Below, piece after piece: positions 48,704 to 57,963 of a stretch of 64,000 bases of DNA. The notes under the pieces are model-generated. The model searched no databases. It was not told the DNA's origin and worked only from the letters and a program-made list of their open reading frames with translations. Position 1 is the stretch's first letter, and each line of letters opens with the position of its first letter. The DNA comes from Elusimicrobiota bacterium. Its GTDB lineage: Bacteria; Elusimicrobiota; Elusimicrobia; UBA1565; UBA9628. The position numbers and the translations under genes are program-made. The stretch spans positions 1 to 64,000 of the forward strand of contig JAPLKL010000028.1 in the NCBI GenBank assembly GCA_026388095.1, in the 5' to 3' direction.

Positions 48704-50201
48704 ATGCTGGCGCAACTGTGGGCCCTGTCGTTAGTCCTGTCTCCCGCTTGGGCCGGGATGGTGCGCGTGGCGCCGGTGAGTCTGCAGCCGGCCGGCCTGT
48801 CGGTCCTGGCCGCTCCAGCTCTCTCCCTGACGCCGGGACTCTCGTCTCCTCTTTCCGGCTTGGCCCTGCAGGCGCCTTCTCTGACCCCTGCCGCGTTGGC
48901 CGTTCCAGTCCCCGTCATCCAAGCCGCCCCGGAGGTCGCACCCGTCCCGGAGACCGCCTTGGGAAGGCTCTCCGCTCCAGTGCCTTTCGCGGCTCCTCAG
49001 GCCGCGGACCTCAACGGGCAGAAGGACTTCGCGGACCGGGCTTTCGAGTTCAAGCTGGGAGCGGAGGCCGCCCCGGCCTCGGTCCCGACCGACGCGCCGC
49101 AGGCCGCATTCTCGGATGACGGCGGCGGCCCGGCTTATCCGCGGCGGGCCATCCCCTTCAACGGGGAGACCCTGCCGTCCGTGGCTTTGCGGCCCAACAT
49201 CCCGGTCGAGGCCGAGCTCATCAAGGCCATCGACGCCACGAAAGACAACATCATCATCGCGGTCTATGAGTTCAAGTCCGCGGGACTTCTCGACGCCGTG
49301 CGCCGCGCCCGCGCCCGGGGCGTGGACATCAAGATCGTGCTGGATTTCCGCAACGTCTTCCCTTCTCCCGCCAAGCCCGGGCAGTACCAAGCCAAGCGCA
49401 GCCCCGAGATCACCGCTTTGCTGCGCGAGAAGTTCGACCTGACCGTGCTGCGGGGCCTGGGCGAGTACGGCATCAACCATAACAAGTTCGCGGTGTTCGA
49501 CGGGAAGCTCGCCGAGTTCGGCTCCTACAACTGGTCGCGCTTCTCGGAGAACAACCACTATGAGAACCTGGTGTTCACGGACGAGGCGGACCGCATCGCG
49601 GACCTCACCGCCTACTGGAAGTATCTGCGCGGCCTGAGCCAGCCGGTCAGCCTCGCCTCCAAGGCCGAGGACTTCTCCTGGCCCGGCTCCGTTCGTGGCC
49701 GGCATCGGCGCCGCGCGCGCGAGCGTGGATATGGCGGCATTCGCGGTGCGCTCCACGCGTATCGCCGAAGCCCTGGCCGAGGCGGGGCGCCGGGGCCTGC
49801 GCGTGCGGGTCATCTTCGATGAGAGCCAGTCCAAGTCCGAGGCCTTCAAGCCCTACGCCGATTGGCTGGCGCTGCAGCCGGGCGTGGAGCTGCGCATCCT
49901 CTCCGGGCCCAACCACCCCAGCGACTTCCCGCCGGCCGAGAAGGCGCATAACAAGTTCTTCATCCTGGACGGCAAGCTGGTGATGACCGGCTCGTCCAAC
50001 CAGACCAAGTACGCCTCGGAAGGGAACTTCGAGAATTTCAACCTCCTCGACGACCCCGTGGATGTCTCGGCTTACGTGCTCTTCTACGACCACATGTTCG
50101 GCGTGGCCAAGACCAAGACTCCAGGCGCGATCCCCGTCCTGCCCACGGACGCGGAGCTCAAGGCCGAGGTCACGGGCAAGGGCGCGGCGGCCCAGCCCTA
50201 A
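48704..50201 (+). CDS. Exported phospholipase D-like protein, interrupted by a frameshift near 49690
   Basis: Signal peptide (LWALSLVLSPAWA) followed by about 120 residues rich in Ala, Pro, Leu and Val, then a PLD-type domain with HNKFAVFDGKLAEFGSYNWS (first HxKxxxxD). After DFSWPGS the frame is lost at about 49690. The adjacent frame continues with FVAGIGAARASVDMAAFAVRS and the second motif HNKFFILDGKLVMTGSSN. Adding one C in the GGCTCCG stretch would restore a single two-motif PLD protein of about 500 residues. The defect is sequencing error or a recent inactivation; the two halves remain otherwise intact. Confidence 0.8.
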
Positions 50202-50205
50202 GAGA

Positions 50206-51459
50206 CTAGCGCTCCCGCTGCGGGACCTTCTTGACCAGGATGTAGAGCTTGCCCTCGTTCCACTGGTTGCGCGCCGTGGTCGTGGCCTGCTTGCCGTGCC
50301 CCGCGTAGATGTCCACGCGGCCCGGCCCCTTGATGGCGCCCCCCGTGTCCATGCATAGGGCGAAGCGGCTGTTGGGGAACTGGCCCAGCAGCCGCCCGTC
50401 CTGGTCCGCCTGGGGGGAGACCGTGGAGAACCAGGCCAAAGCCCCCAGCGGGATGACGGCGGGGTCTACGGCGATGGAGCGCGCCGGCGCCAAGGACTCC
50501 ATGACCGTGCCCAGGGGCTCGCCGTCCGGCGGCATGGCCACCAGCTCGAAGAAGGTGTAGCGCGGGTTCTGGGAGATGACCCAGTCTTCGGCTTCGGGGT
50601 GCGCCTTGAAGTAGTCGCGGATCTTGTCGTAGCTCAGCCCTTCCCGTGGCAAGGCTCCGGCTTTGACGAGGGTCAGGCCCACGGAGTTGTATTGCTGCGC
50701 GTTGGTGGCGGCGTAGCGGGCCAGCATCTCCTTGCCCGATGGGTACTTGAGGATGCCCGAGCCCTGGATGTGCAGGTCGAGGACGTCCCACTTGTTCTGC
50801 AGCCAGGCCAACTCCAGCTTCTTGCCGCGCAGGGCCTTGCGCACGTCGATCTCTTCCCGAGTGAAATAGGGGACCACGCGCCGGTCCTTGCCCACCCGCC
50901 CGACCAAGGAGTCGCCGCCGTTCTTGACGCCGAAGGCGGAGAGATCAACCTCCACCATATCCGAAGGCCGGCGGTAGATGGGGATCGGATACTTGGCCGA
51001 CTTCTTGACCGCGGCCGGCAGCAGCGGCTGGTAATAGGAGGAGAACACGACCTTGCCCTGGCCGTCCGAGCCCGCGGATTGGAAAACGTCGAAGCGCTCG
51101 CGGACCAGGGAGTCGAGCTCCTCCGGGGTCTTGGCCTCGTCGAGGATGCTGAGCAGCTCCTGGATGGAATCGGCGAGTATGGCGGGGCCGTAGTCGCGGC
51201 CGCCGATGCGCACGTACTTGGGTCCCGTGCTCTTGCCGAGGTAGCTCAGGGTCTTCTTGGCCGCCTTGATGAGTCCGGCCTTGGATTTGAACGTGTCCGC
51301 GAAGGCCGGCAGCTCGTCCGGGGTGAGCAGCCTCAGCGGTGGCAGCGCCGGCGCGGGAGCCGCCGCCGGGGCGGCGGCCGTGCCGGTCGACGCGGCGGGG
51401 GCGGGCGCCGCGGCCAGGGCTCCGGCCAAGGACAGGGAGAGCAGGGGGAGGATGGTCAT
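50206..51459 (-). CDS. mltA: Lytic murein transglycosylase A
   Basis: 417 residues from ATG 51459. Signal peptide (ILPLLSLSLAGALAA), an Ala/Pro-rich linker and the MltA domain: VVFSSYYQPLLPAA, IPIYRRPSDMVEVDL, LHIQGSGILKYPSG, NPRYTFFEL, AIAVDPAVIPLGALAWF-like and the catalytic Asp in MDTGGAIKGPGRVDIYAGHG of the 3D domain. No lipobox is visible, unlike E. coli MltA. It cleaves peptidoglycan glycan strands, opposing MtgA. Confidence 0.94.
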   Translation of the reverse strand: MTILPLLSLSLAGALAAAPAPAASTGTAAAPAAAPAPALPPLRLLTPDELPAFADTFKSKAGLIKAAKKTLSYLGKSTGPKYVRIGGRDYGPAILADSIQELLSILDEAKTPEELDSLVRERFDVFQSAGSDGQGKVVFSSYYQPLLPAAVKKSAKYPIPIYRRPSDMVEVDLSAFGVKNGGDSLVGRVGKDRRVVPYFTREEIDVRKALRGKKLELAWLQNKWDVLDLHIQGSGILKYPSGKEMLARYAATNAQQYNSVGLTLVKAGALPREGLSYDKIRDYFKAHPEAEDWVISQNPRYTFFELVAMPPDGEPLGTVMESLAPARSIAVDPAVIPLGALAWFSTVSPQADQDGRLLGQFPNSRFALCMDTGGAIKGPGRVDIYAGHGKQATTTARNQWNEGKLYILVKKVPQRER

Positions 51460-51515
51460 ATGCGCAGTATAGGATTTCCAGCCGGGACGAGCAAACCGGC
51501 GGCGTGGAGGACATA

Positions 51516-51524
51516 TGTTAGAAT
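51516..51524 (+). promoter_or_regulatory. Extended -10 promoter (TGTTAGAAT) of the pilin-like operon
   Basis: TGTTAGAAT lies 23 bases before the ATG at 51548. It overlaps an in-frame ATG at 51515, which argues for the later start. The site would drive the GYF-like gene and the three minor pilins. Confidence 0.45.
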
Positions 51525-51547
51525 ACCGCGGCTCATCCGTAGGCGCC

Positions 51548-52225
51548 ATGCGCTTCTATTTCCTTGTCGGGTCGGCCGTGCGCGGCCCATTGACCGTCGA
51601 GCTCATACGGTCTTGGCCGGGGATCTCTCCGGAGACCCCGGTCTGTCCGGAGGACCGCGACCACCGGAAAGCCGACAACTGGAGGGCGGCCGCCTCCTAT
51701 CCGCAACTGCTCGCACGGCCTGCGGCCGCGCCCGCGGAGCCGGACGGCGGGGCTTCCCCCTTCTGGCGCTCCGCCGCCGCCAAGGGGCTCGCGGCCCGGG
51801 CCCTCGCCGCGGCCCAAGCGCAGGAAACCGGCCGAGGCGAAGGGGGCGTAGGCTGGGCCAGACCGTCGGCGCTGCTCCTCCCAGCGCTGGCCCTCGCTCT
51901 GCTGGCCTTCGCTCTGCGGCACCGCGGGCGGCCGGAGTCCCGGCCCGCGCCGCCGCGCTCCAGCGGTCCCTCCACGCTCATGGACCAGGCCGCGCCCCTT
52001 TTCCTGCCGGCCGGACTGCTGCCCCGGGATGAGGCGCAGAGCCTGCGCCGTTGCGCCTGGTCCATCGTGATCGACGGCCGGCCGCAGATCATCGTGCCCG
52101 CTGACGGGAGGAACCTGAAGGTGGATGCGCGGTTCTCATACGATCCGAAGCGCCGGGAACTGCGGCCGGCCAACGAGGCGGCCCGCGGCTTGTTGGACAT
52201 CCGCCGCGGTCACCTTAACCCATGA
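51548..52225 (+). CDS. GYF_2-like domain membrane protein
   Basis: 225 residues from ATG 51548. Residues 1-55 resemble the bacterial GYF_2 (DUF4339) domain: FYFLVGSAVRGPLTVELI, then PETPVCPE and NWRAA. An Ala-rich segment, one membrane helix (about residues 109-125, LLLPALALALLAFAL) and a small C-terminal domain follow. Function unknown; it is the first gene of a unit with three pilin-like proteins (4-base overlap), suggesting a role in pilus or secretion assembly. Confidence 0.6.
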   Translation: MRFYFLVGSAVRGPLTVELIRSWPGISPETPVCPEDRDHRKADNWRAAASYPQLLARPAAAPAEPDGGASPFWRSAAAKGLAARALAAAQAQETGRGEGGVGWARPSALLLPALALALLAFALRHRGRPESRPAPPRSSGPSTLMDQAAPLFLPAGLLPRDEAQSLRRCAWSIVIDGRPQIIVPADGRNLKVDARFSYDPKRRELRPANEAARGLLDIRRGHLNP

Positions 52226-52671
52226 GGAGCGCGGCCGCCGGCGGCATCCGACGGCGGCCAGGGGCGGCCTTGGTGGAGATCGTCATCAGCCTGCTGTTGG
52301 CGGGCATCGCGGTTTCCGCCATCATGAGCGCCATGCTTTCGACGTCCCTCCAGTCCGGCCGGAGCCAGGGCCGGGAGCAGGCCGCTCTGTGCCTCACCCA
52401 GCTTCTCCAGGAGCTCAAGAACTACGTGACCGCGGACACCGCCGACAGTCCGGATGCGCCGGGCGGCGCGGGCCCCGCCGGATGGGCGCTCCCGGGAGAC
52501 GCCTGCGGCTGTTGGGCTCTTGACGAGACCCGGACGCACGACGTGACCGCGCGGCTGCCCGCGCAGCTTGCGCAATACGGGGCCAAGATGACCTACGCCG
52601 TGAAGGTGGTGACCGTCAACGGCCTCGACACCCGGCAGGTGACCGCCACGCTCACCTGGACTCCCCGATGA
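52222..52671 (+). CDS. Type IV pilin-like minor pseudopilin
   Basis: 149 residues. The N-terminus has a short basic leader, a processing-like site at GA-ALVEIVISLLLAGIAVSAIM with Glu at mature position about 4-5, and a 20-residue hydrophobic helix, all as in class III-signal pilins. Cysteines in CLTQ and GDACGCW may form a loop in the globular part. It starts in a 4-base overlap with the GYF-like gene and ends in one with the next pilin gene. Confidence 0.75.
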   Translation: MRSAAAGGIRRRPGAALVEIVISLLLAGIAVSAIMSAMLSTSLQSGRSQGREQAALCLTQLLQELKNYVTADTADSPDAPGGAGPAGWALPGDACGCWALDETRTHDVTARLPAQLAQYGAKMTYAVKVVTVNGLDTRQVTATLTWTPR

Positions 52672-53255
52672 GGTCCCGCTTCAGCCGGTCCGGCTTCACA
52701 CTCACGGAGCTCCTCGTGGCCGTCGCCCTCTTCACCGTGATGGTGGGCGGGTTGGCCGCCTTCTACGGCATGGTCTTCAGCAATCAATACCGCAGATTCG
52801 CGGACTTGACGGTGGCCAACGGCGCGACCATGGTGCGGCGGGCCTTCGACTCGGCCATGGGCTCCGCCACGTTCATCCAGGACCCGTCCGCCGGAGCCGC
52901 GACCGACTACCTGACGGTCTGGTCCAACCTGGACGGCGATGGCCGCACGCCTCTGGTGGCCGGGGCGCCGGTCCAGTTCAGCCATCTCTGCTTGGACGAC
53001 GCCGCCCAGCGGATCTATATCTATAAAGGGTCGTTCCCGAAACCCGCTTTCTCTTGCGGGGATTCTCCCGCCGCCGTGGCGCGCATGCCGCTGGCGGGCG
53101 GGCCGGGGTTCCGGAGCGCCGGCCTCGCGTTCTACCGGCCGGAACCCGACTTGGTCCAGATGACGTGCGGCATCAATTTGACCGATCGGCAGGGCCTGGA
53201 GCATCCGGCCGAAGTGCAGATGCAGGCCGTAGCGACCGCCAATGACCAGAACTGA
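52668..53255 (+). CDS. Type IV prepilin-like protein
   Basis: 195 residues with the classic leader RSG-FTLTELLVAVALFTVMVGG: cleavage after Gly, Phe+1 and Glu+5. The globular domain has three cysteines around SHLCLDD, FSCGD and MTCGIN. The size and single helix fit a PilW/GspJ-like minor pilin. It overlaps both neighbours, so the three pilins are co-translated. No pilus ATPase, platform protein or prepilin peptidase is in the window. Confidence 0.85.
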   Translation: MRSRFSRSGFTLTELLVAVALFTVMVGGLAAFYGMVFSNQYRRFADLTVANGATMVRRAFDSAMGSATFIQDPSAGAATDYLTVWSNLDGDGRTPLVAGAPVQFSHLCLDDAAQRIYIYKGSFPKPAFSCGDSPAAVARMPLAGGPGFRSAGLAFYRPEPDLVQMTCGINLTDRQGLEHPAEVQMQAVATANDQN

Positions 53256-53586
53256 ATCCCGGCGCCGCGGCATCTTCCTCCTGCAGACCATGGTCCTGGT
53301 CATGATCATGGGCATCGTCGCCAGCGGCATGCTGTGGCTGAGTTTCGGCCGGCATGTCCTGCTCAGCCGGGCCAATGAGTCGGAGTCCTCCCAGCATCTG
53401 GCGTCGGGCGTCCAAAGCCTGGTCCAGGCCTGCTTGGAGGGGACGACGTACGGCATAACGGACTGCCGCGTGCCGCATGCCGCGGCCGCTTGCTTCCCTT
53501 CGTCCATCGCGGGCAAGAGCGTGCAGGTCTCGTCCTTGGGAGCCCCGCCGAACTGCCAGTTGAGCGTGACCGTCAACGATAAATAA
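53242..53586 (+). CDS. PilX/GspK-like minor pilin
   Basis: 114 residues. RRRGIFLLQTMVLVMIMGIVASGML resembles the N-terminus of PilX/GspK-type minor pilins, where the Glu+5 is often missing, as here (Gln). The short globular part carries three or four cysteines and ends in LSVTVNDK. Overlaps the upstream pilin by 14 bases. Probably a tip or priming subunit. Confidence 0.65.
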   Translation: MTRTESRRRGIFLLQTMVLVMIMGIVASGMLWLSFGRHVLLSRANESESSQHLASGVQSLVQACLEGTTYGITDCRVPHAAAACFPSSIAGKSVQVSSLGAPPNCQLSVTVNDK

Positions 53587-53604
53587 TAACGAGGAGGACC
53601 AATC

Positions 53605-54072
53605 ATGAACAACCGCGATATCCATATCCACGTGAGGATCTCACGGCGGGCCCTGATCTGGGCCGCGGCGGTCGTCCTTCTGTGCTGCAGCGCCAACGAG
53701 GTGGTCTCCGAGAGCATGACCATGACGACCTACTACCCCGCGCCGGCGGGCACCTACCAACGCCTTTCTGTCACTCGCAGCGTGCGGTTCAGTCCCGTGA
53801 ACAAGAACGACCTGCCCGCGCCTCCTCCCAAGGATGGCGAACTGATCTATGACGGCTCGGCCGGACAGTTCTATTACTACAAGCAGTCGGCTTGGGCGGA
53901 CCTGGGGGGATCGGGCGGGCTCTACGGCTATTGCGGCCTCCTCATCGAAGGCGTTTCTTTGGTGTGCCATACCGCCACGGCGCCGGCCACCTGCGAGCAC
54001 AAGGCCTGCGGCTGCGTGACCGGGTACGACAGCGTCAATTTCGGCGGCGCCTATGCCTGCTTGAAGCAATAG
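53605..54072 (+). CDS. Exported protein with MTTYYPAPxGxYxxL motif
   Basis: 155 residues, ATG preceded by GAGGAGGA. A membrane or signal helix (about residues 15-31) is followed by SMTMTTYYPAPAGTYQRL, then a strand-rich region (GELIYDGSAGQFYYYKQSAW) and a Cys-rich C-terminal part (seven Cys, including CEHKACGCV). I have seen the YYPAP segment in pilin-associated exported proteins of Elusimicrobiota and Omnitrophota-type genomes, though this is recall, not a search. Its place after the minor pilins suggests a surface or pilus-related role. Confidence 0.6.
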   Translation: MNNRDIHIHVRISRRALIWAAAVVLLCCSANEVVSESMTMTTYYPAPAGTYQRLSVTRSVRFSPVNKNDLPAPPPKDGELIYDGSAGQFYYYKQSAWADLGGSGGLYGYCGLLIEGVSLVCHTATAPATCEHKACGCVTGYDSVNFGGAYACLKQ

Positions 54073-54099
54073 GGCGCCTGCGGCCGACCGGACTTTTCC

Positions 54100-54128
54100 T
54101 TGCTTTCCTCGATGGAATCTGGTATACT
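54100..54128 (+). promoter_or_regulatory. Sigma-70 promoter of smc
   Basis: TTGCTT (54100-54105), 17-base spacer, TATACT (54123-54128) with an upstream TG at 54120-54121 (extended -10). Transcription would start near 54135, leaving about 70 bases of AT-rich leader before the ATG at 54206. Confidence 0.65.
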
Positions 54129-54205
54129 GTCTAGCCTTATTTAGCTAATTAACAACAAAAGATGATAGAAGATGGATTAAGCCGCCATTTTTTATCTGAG
54201 GTGCT

Positions 54206-57200
54206 ATGTATCTCAAATCCATAGACGTCGTCGGCTACAAATCTTTCGCGATCAAGACCCATCTCGATTTCGCCCCCGGCATCACCGGCATCGTGGGGCC
54301 CAACGGCTGCGGGAAATCCAACATCATGGAATCCGTGCGCTGGTGCCTCGGGGAGATGTCCTACAAGTCGCTGCGCGCCGACGCCATGATCGAGGTCATC
54401 TTCAGCGGCACCGAGCGGCGGCCGCCGCTGTCCATGACCGAGGTGACCCTGACCTTCGACAACACCTCCAGCCAGCTGGCCACGCAGTACTCCGAGGTCA
54501 CGGTCACCCGCCGCATCTACCGCTCCGGCGAGTCCGCCTATTTCCTCAACCGCACCCAGTGCCGCCTGCGCGACATCCGCGAGATGTTCCTCGACACCGG
54601 CGTGGGCGGGGAAGGCTACGCCATCATCGACCAGGGCGGCGTGGAATTCATCCTGCGGGCCAAGCCCGAGGAGCGCCGCGCCCTCTTCGAGGAGGCCGCC
54701 GGCGTCTCCAAGTACAAAGCCAAGCGCGAGGAGGCTCTGCGCAAGCTCGAGCGCGTCGAGGTGGACATGTCGCGCCTGCAGGACTCGCTCTCGCTGATCG
54801 ACGAGCAGGTCAAGAACCTCGACGCCGCGGCCCGCAAGGCCAAGCTCTACAAGAAGTACGAGGAGGAACTCGTCGGCCTCGAGGCCGCCAAGACCCTCGC
54901 CGACCTCGCGGGCATCGAGGCGGGGCTTTCGGACTGCGCGGCCAAGGCCGGCCCGGCCCAGGAGAAGCTCGACGGCAGGAAGGCCGCGGTGTCTGGCGAA
55001 GAGGCCGAGGTGGCGCGCTTGGAGCTCGAGAAGGCCGCGCACCAGGGCCAGCTTTCCGATATCGGGGCCAAGATCGCCGCCGTGCGCGCCGAAATGGGCA
55101 GGCTCGAGGAGCGCTGCCGGGCCTCGGACGAGACCATCGCAGGCGTGGAATCCCGCCGCGTGGATTGCGCGCGCGAGATGGAGTCGGCCCGGCAGCGCCT
55201 CTCCGGCATGGACCCGCAGATTGCTAAGGCCGGCGCAGAGGTGGACCGCGTGCGCGCAGCTCTCGAGACGGCGCAGAAGGAGCTCGACGGCTGGCAGACG
55301 CAGGTGGACGCCTGCGCCGTGGCCCTGGCCGAGGCCGAGGCCGCCGCGGGCGAGCGCCGCCGGCAGGCCATGGCCGGGGCCGACGCGGCCGTTGATGCCG
55401 CGCGCGCAGTCTCCGTCCGTGAGGCGGATGGGGGCCGGCAGGTCTCCGATTTTTCGAGCTTCATGCGCTCCTTGCAGCGCGACCTTGAGATCGAATCCCG
55501 GGCCGCGGGCGAGTTCGAGGCCCTGCGGGTCGAGGCGCAGGAGCAGGCCGGCCGGGCGGCCGCAGCCCGCGGAGCGGCGACCGCCGCCCAGGCGGCCCTC
55601 GCCGCTTTGCGTCAGCGCCAGGCCGAGCTCTCGACCGACGTCCTGCGCCTGCATTCCGACCTCTCCGGGACCAGGGCCCGGGCCGAGGCCCTGGAGGCCC
55701 AGGGCGGGCAGAACCCCTACTGGATGGGCGCCCAGACTGTCCTCAACGCGGGCATCGACGGCGTGGTGGGCTCCGTGCGCAGCCTCATCAAGGTGGACGA
55801 GGCCTGGCGGCCCTACGTCGAGGATCTGCTCGGAGAACGGCTCTTCGCGGTGGTCTGTGAGAATTCCCAAGCGGCCCGCGCCGGCATCGGGCTCCTGCAG
55901 GCCTCCGGTTCGGGCCGGGCGCGTTTCCTGGTGTTGAGCACTTTGAGCGGGGGTCCCGGTGAGCGGGCCTATCCGGAACAAGCCCAGCCGCTTTTGCGCC
56001 ACATCCAATACGACCCGCGCCACGAGGCCGCGGTGCGGTTCCTCTTCGCGGAGAGTTACGCCTTGGACAAGGCCCTCTTCGGCGATCATTGGGTCTGCGG
56101 CGGCGCGGCGCCGGGTCCGGGCGCGCAGTTGAGCCTGTCCGACATCGAGGATTTACGGGCGGGCGTGGCCGCGCTGGAGGCGCAGTCCTCCGAACGTCGC
56201 TCTGAATCCGCGCGCTGCGGGGAAGAGGCCGCCGAGGCTGAGACCCGCCTGCACGTGGCCCTCTCCGCCGTGAGCGTGGAGACGGAGCGCGAGGCTTCGC
56301 TGGGCCGGCGCCTCAAGGAGAAGGAGGAGTCCCTGGGCTTGGACCAACAGAACGTCTTGTTGGGCATGGACCAGGCGACCGGCTGCCTGCGCGGCATCTC
56401 CCTCATCAAAGAGGAACTCATCGGGCTGCGCATCCGGCAGACCGATGCCGAGGCCCTGGCGAAGTCCTGCCGGGAGGCCGAGGCCGAGGCCGCGGCCAAG
56501 GCCCAGTCCGCCAAGGACGCCCTGGTGCAGAAGGCCACGGGCGCCGATGTCCTTAAGACCCGCATCGAGGGCTTCAATACGGAGATGTCCATCCACGCCA
56601 ACACCTTCGAGCACTTGGCCGAGAGCAAGAAGCACCTCGAGGCCAACGTGGCCGAGCGCAACCAGGAGCTCGAAACCCTGGCGCGCAAGCGCGCGGAGGC
56701 GGTCGCGGCCAAGGACCAGGCGCGCCAGCAGATCCAGCTCCACCAGGCGGAGCTCGGCGGCCAGGAGAACGCGGCCGCCGCGGTCAACGAGCGGCTGCAG
56801 TCCGCGGACAAGGCCCTCCATTCCCGGGCCCAGGCCCTGCACGGGCTCAAGGCCGAGCTGGATACGGCGCAGAAGGAGATGCACGAGCTCGAAATCCAGC
56901 GCAGCGGCCTGCAGACCCGCCAGGAGATGCTGCGCACCCAACTCTGGGACCAGCGCCAGCTCACCGTCGAGGAAGCCAAGGCCAAGTTCGGCGCGGTGGT
57001 CGTGGACCTGGAGAAGATCGAGACTCTGCGCAAGCGCATCTCCGGCATGGGACCCATCAACCTGGCCGCGCCCGAGGAGTACGAGGCCTTGGCCCAGCGC
57101 CAGTCCTTCCTCAACGCGCAGCTCGGCGACCTGACCCAGGCCAAGGACGACCTCAAGGCCGCCATCCAGAAGATCAACGCCACGACGCGGGAGAACTTCC

Positions 57201-57817
57201 GCCAGACCTTCTCGGACGCGCGGGAGCACTTCCGCAGGCTCTACGGCGTGCTCTTCGAGGGGGGCGAGGCCGACCTGGTCCTGACCAACCCGGAGGACAT
57301 CCTGGAGACCGGCGTGGAGATCGTGGCCCAGCCGCCGGGCAAGCGCCTGCAGAGCATCTCCCTGCTCTCGGGCGGCGAGAAGACCATGACCGCCATCGCG
57401 CTGCTCTTCGCCTTCTTCATGGTGCGGCCGTCGCCCTTCTGCATGCTCGACGAGGCCGACGCGGCCCTCGACGACGCCAACATCGAGCGCTTCACCAACA
57501 TGATCAAGGAGTTCGGCGCGCGCACCCAGTTCCTGATCATCAGCCACAACAAGCGCACCATGGAGGCCGCCGACACGATCTACGGCGTGACCATGGAGGA
57601 GAAGGGCGTCAGCCAGATCGTCTCCATCGAGTTCCAGAAGCGCGCCGGCACGCATGCCCCGGCCCAGCCTCCGGCACAGAAGCCCGAGCCGGCCCCGGCC
57701 GCACCGCCGGCCGCGGTCGCCGCGGTGCAAGAGAACCTGCCCATGGGAGAACCCGCGCAGAGCCAGCCGCAGACCGAACCCCCTGGGACGACCGACGAGC
57801 AGCCTCCGCAGGGCTGA
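54206..57817 (+). CDS. smc: Chromosome segregation protein SMC
   Basis: 1,203 residues. The N-terminal ATPase half has GYKSFA and the Walker A GPNGCGKSN (32-40). Long coiled coils (about 165-500 and 670-1000) flank a hinge (about 510-665, GGQNPYWMGAQTVLNAGIDG, VDEAWRPYVEDLLG). The C-terminal half has signature LLSGGEKTMTAIALLFAFF and Walker B FCMLDEADAALDDANIERF. A Pro/Ala/Gln-rich tail of about 50 residues (1148-1203) is an extra. No scpA or scpB is adjacent. Confidence 0.96.
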   Translation: MYLKSIDVVGYKSFAIKTHLDFAPGITGIVGPNGCGKSNIMESVRWCLGEMSYKSLRADAMIEVIFSGTERRPPLSMTEVTLTFDNTSSQLATQYSEVTVTRRIYRSGESAYFLNRTQCRLRDIREMFLDTGVGGEGYAIIDQGGVEFILRAKPEERRALFEEAAGVSKYKAKREEALRKLERVEVDMSRLQDSLSLIDEQVKNLDAAARKAKLYKKYEEELVGLEAAKTLADLAGIEAGLSDCAAKAGPAQEKLDGRKAAVSGEEAEVARLELEKAAHQGQLSDIGAKIAAVRAEMGRLEERCRASDETIAGVESRRVDCAREMESARQRLSGMDPQIAKAGAEVDRVRAALETAQKELDGWQTQVDACAVALAEAEAAAGERRRQAMAGADAAVDAARAVSVREADGGRQVSDFSSFMRSLQRDLEIESRAAGEFEALRVEAQEQAGRAAAARGAATAAQAALAALRQRQAELSTDVLRLHSDLSGTRARAEALEAQGGQNPYWMGAQTVLNAGIDGVVGSVRSLIKVDEAWRPYVEDLLGERLFAVVCENSQAARAGIGLLQASGSGRARFLVLSTLSGGPGERAYPEQAQPLLRHIQYDPRHEAAVRFLFAESYALDKALFGDHWVCGGAAPGPGAQLSLSDIEDLRAGVAALEAQSSERRSESARCGEEAAEAETRLHVALSAVSVETEREASLGRRLKEKEESLGLDQQNVLLGMDQATGCLRGISLIKEELIGLRIRQTDAEALAKSCREAEAEAAAKAQSAKDALVQKATGADVLKTRIEGFNTEMSIHANTFEHLAESKKHLEANVAERNQELETLARKRAEAVAAKDQARQQIQLHQAELGGQENAAAAVNERLQSADKALHSRAQALHGLKAELDTAQKEMHELEIQRSGLQTRQEMLRTQLWDQRQLTVEEAKAKFGAVVVDLEKIETLRKRISGMGPINLAAPEEYEALAQRQSFLNAQLGDLTQAKDDLKAAIQKINATTRENFRQTFSDAREHFRRLYGVLFEGGEADLVLTNPEDILETGVEIVAQPPGKRLQSISLLSGGEKTMTAIALLFAFFMVRPSPFCMLDEADAALDDANIERFTNMIKEFGARTQFLIISHNKRTMEAADTIYGVTMEEKGVSQIVSIEFQKRAGTHAPAQPPAQKPEPAPAAPPAAVAAVQENLPMGEPAQSQPQTEPPGTTDEQPPQG

Positions 57818-57833
57818 CCGCCGTCCCCTCGAA

Positions 57834-57899
57834 CTCCGCGCCGAAGGCGCGGAGTCCAGCGGCCCCCCTTGAGGGGGGCCGCTGTTCCGTTGGGGGGTG
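57834..57899 (-). repeat. Double-hairpin repeat element, copy B (likely terminator)
   Basis: Read on the minus strand: arm CACCCCCCAACGGAAC (57899 to 57884), a 12-bp stem (57857-57868 with 57873-57884, loop TTGA on plus), then a 9-bp stem (57834-57842 with 57846-57854). Arm, stem core and order match copy A at 7246-7313. It follows smc and probably terminates it. Confidence 0.75.
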
Positions 57900-57922
57900 T
57901 CAGCGGCGTGCCCAATATGCAT

Positions 57923-57951
57923 TTGGACCCCGCGCCCACTATTAGTATCAT
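57923..57951 (+). promoter_or_regulatory. Sigma-70-like promoter of the phosphoesterase gene
   Basis: TTGGAC (57923-57928), 17-base spacer, TATCAT (57946-57951). The ATG at 57964 is 12 bases past the -10, so the leader would be about 5 bases with no ribosome site. Confidence 0.55.
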
Positions 57952-57963
57952 GTTAACCGTAAT

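Noticed and set aside
54149-56089. 646-residue minus frame opposite smc
   Set aside because: Leu/Gly/Ala/His-rich shadow; smc motifs are complete on plus.
57834-57899. Integron attC-like site (GTT and AAC arms around a hairpin)
   Set aside because: The GTTRRRY/RYYYAAC core does not match, and no integrase or cassette array is present.
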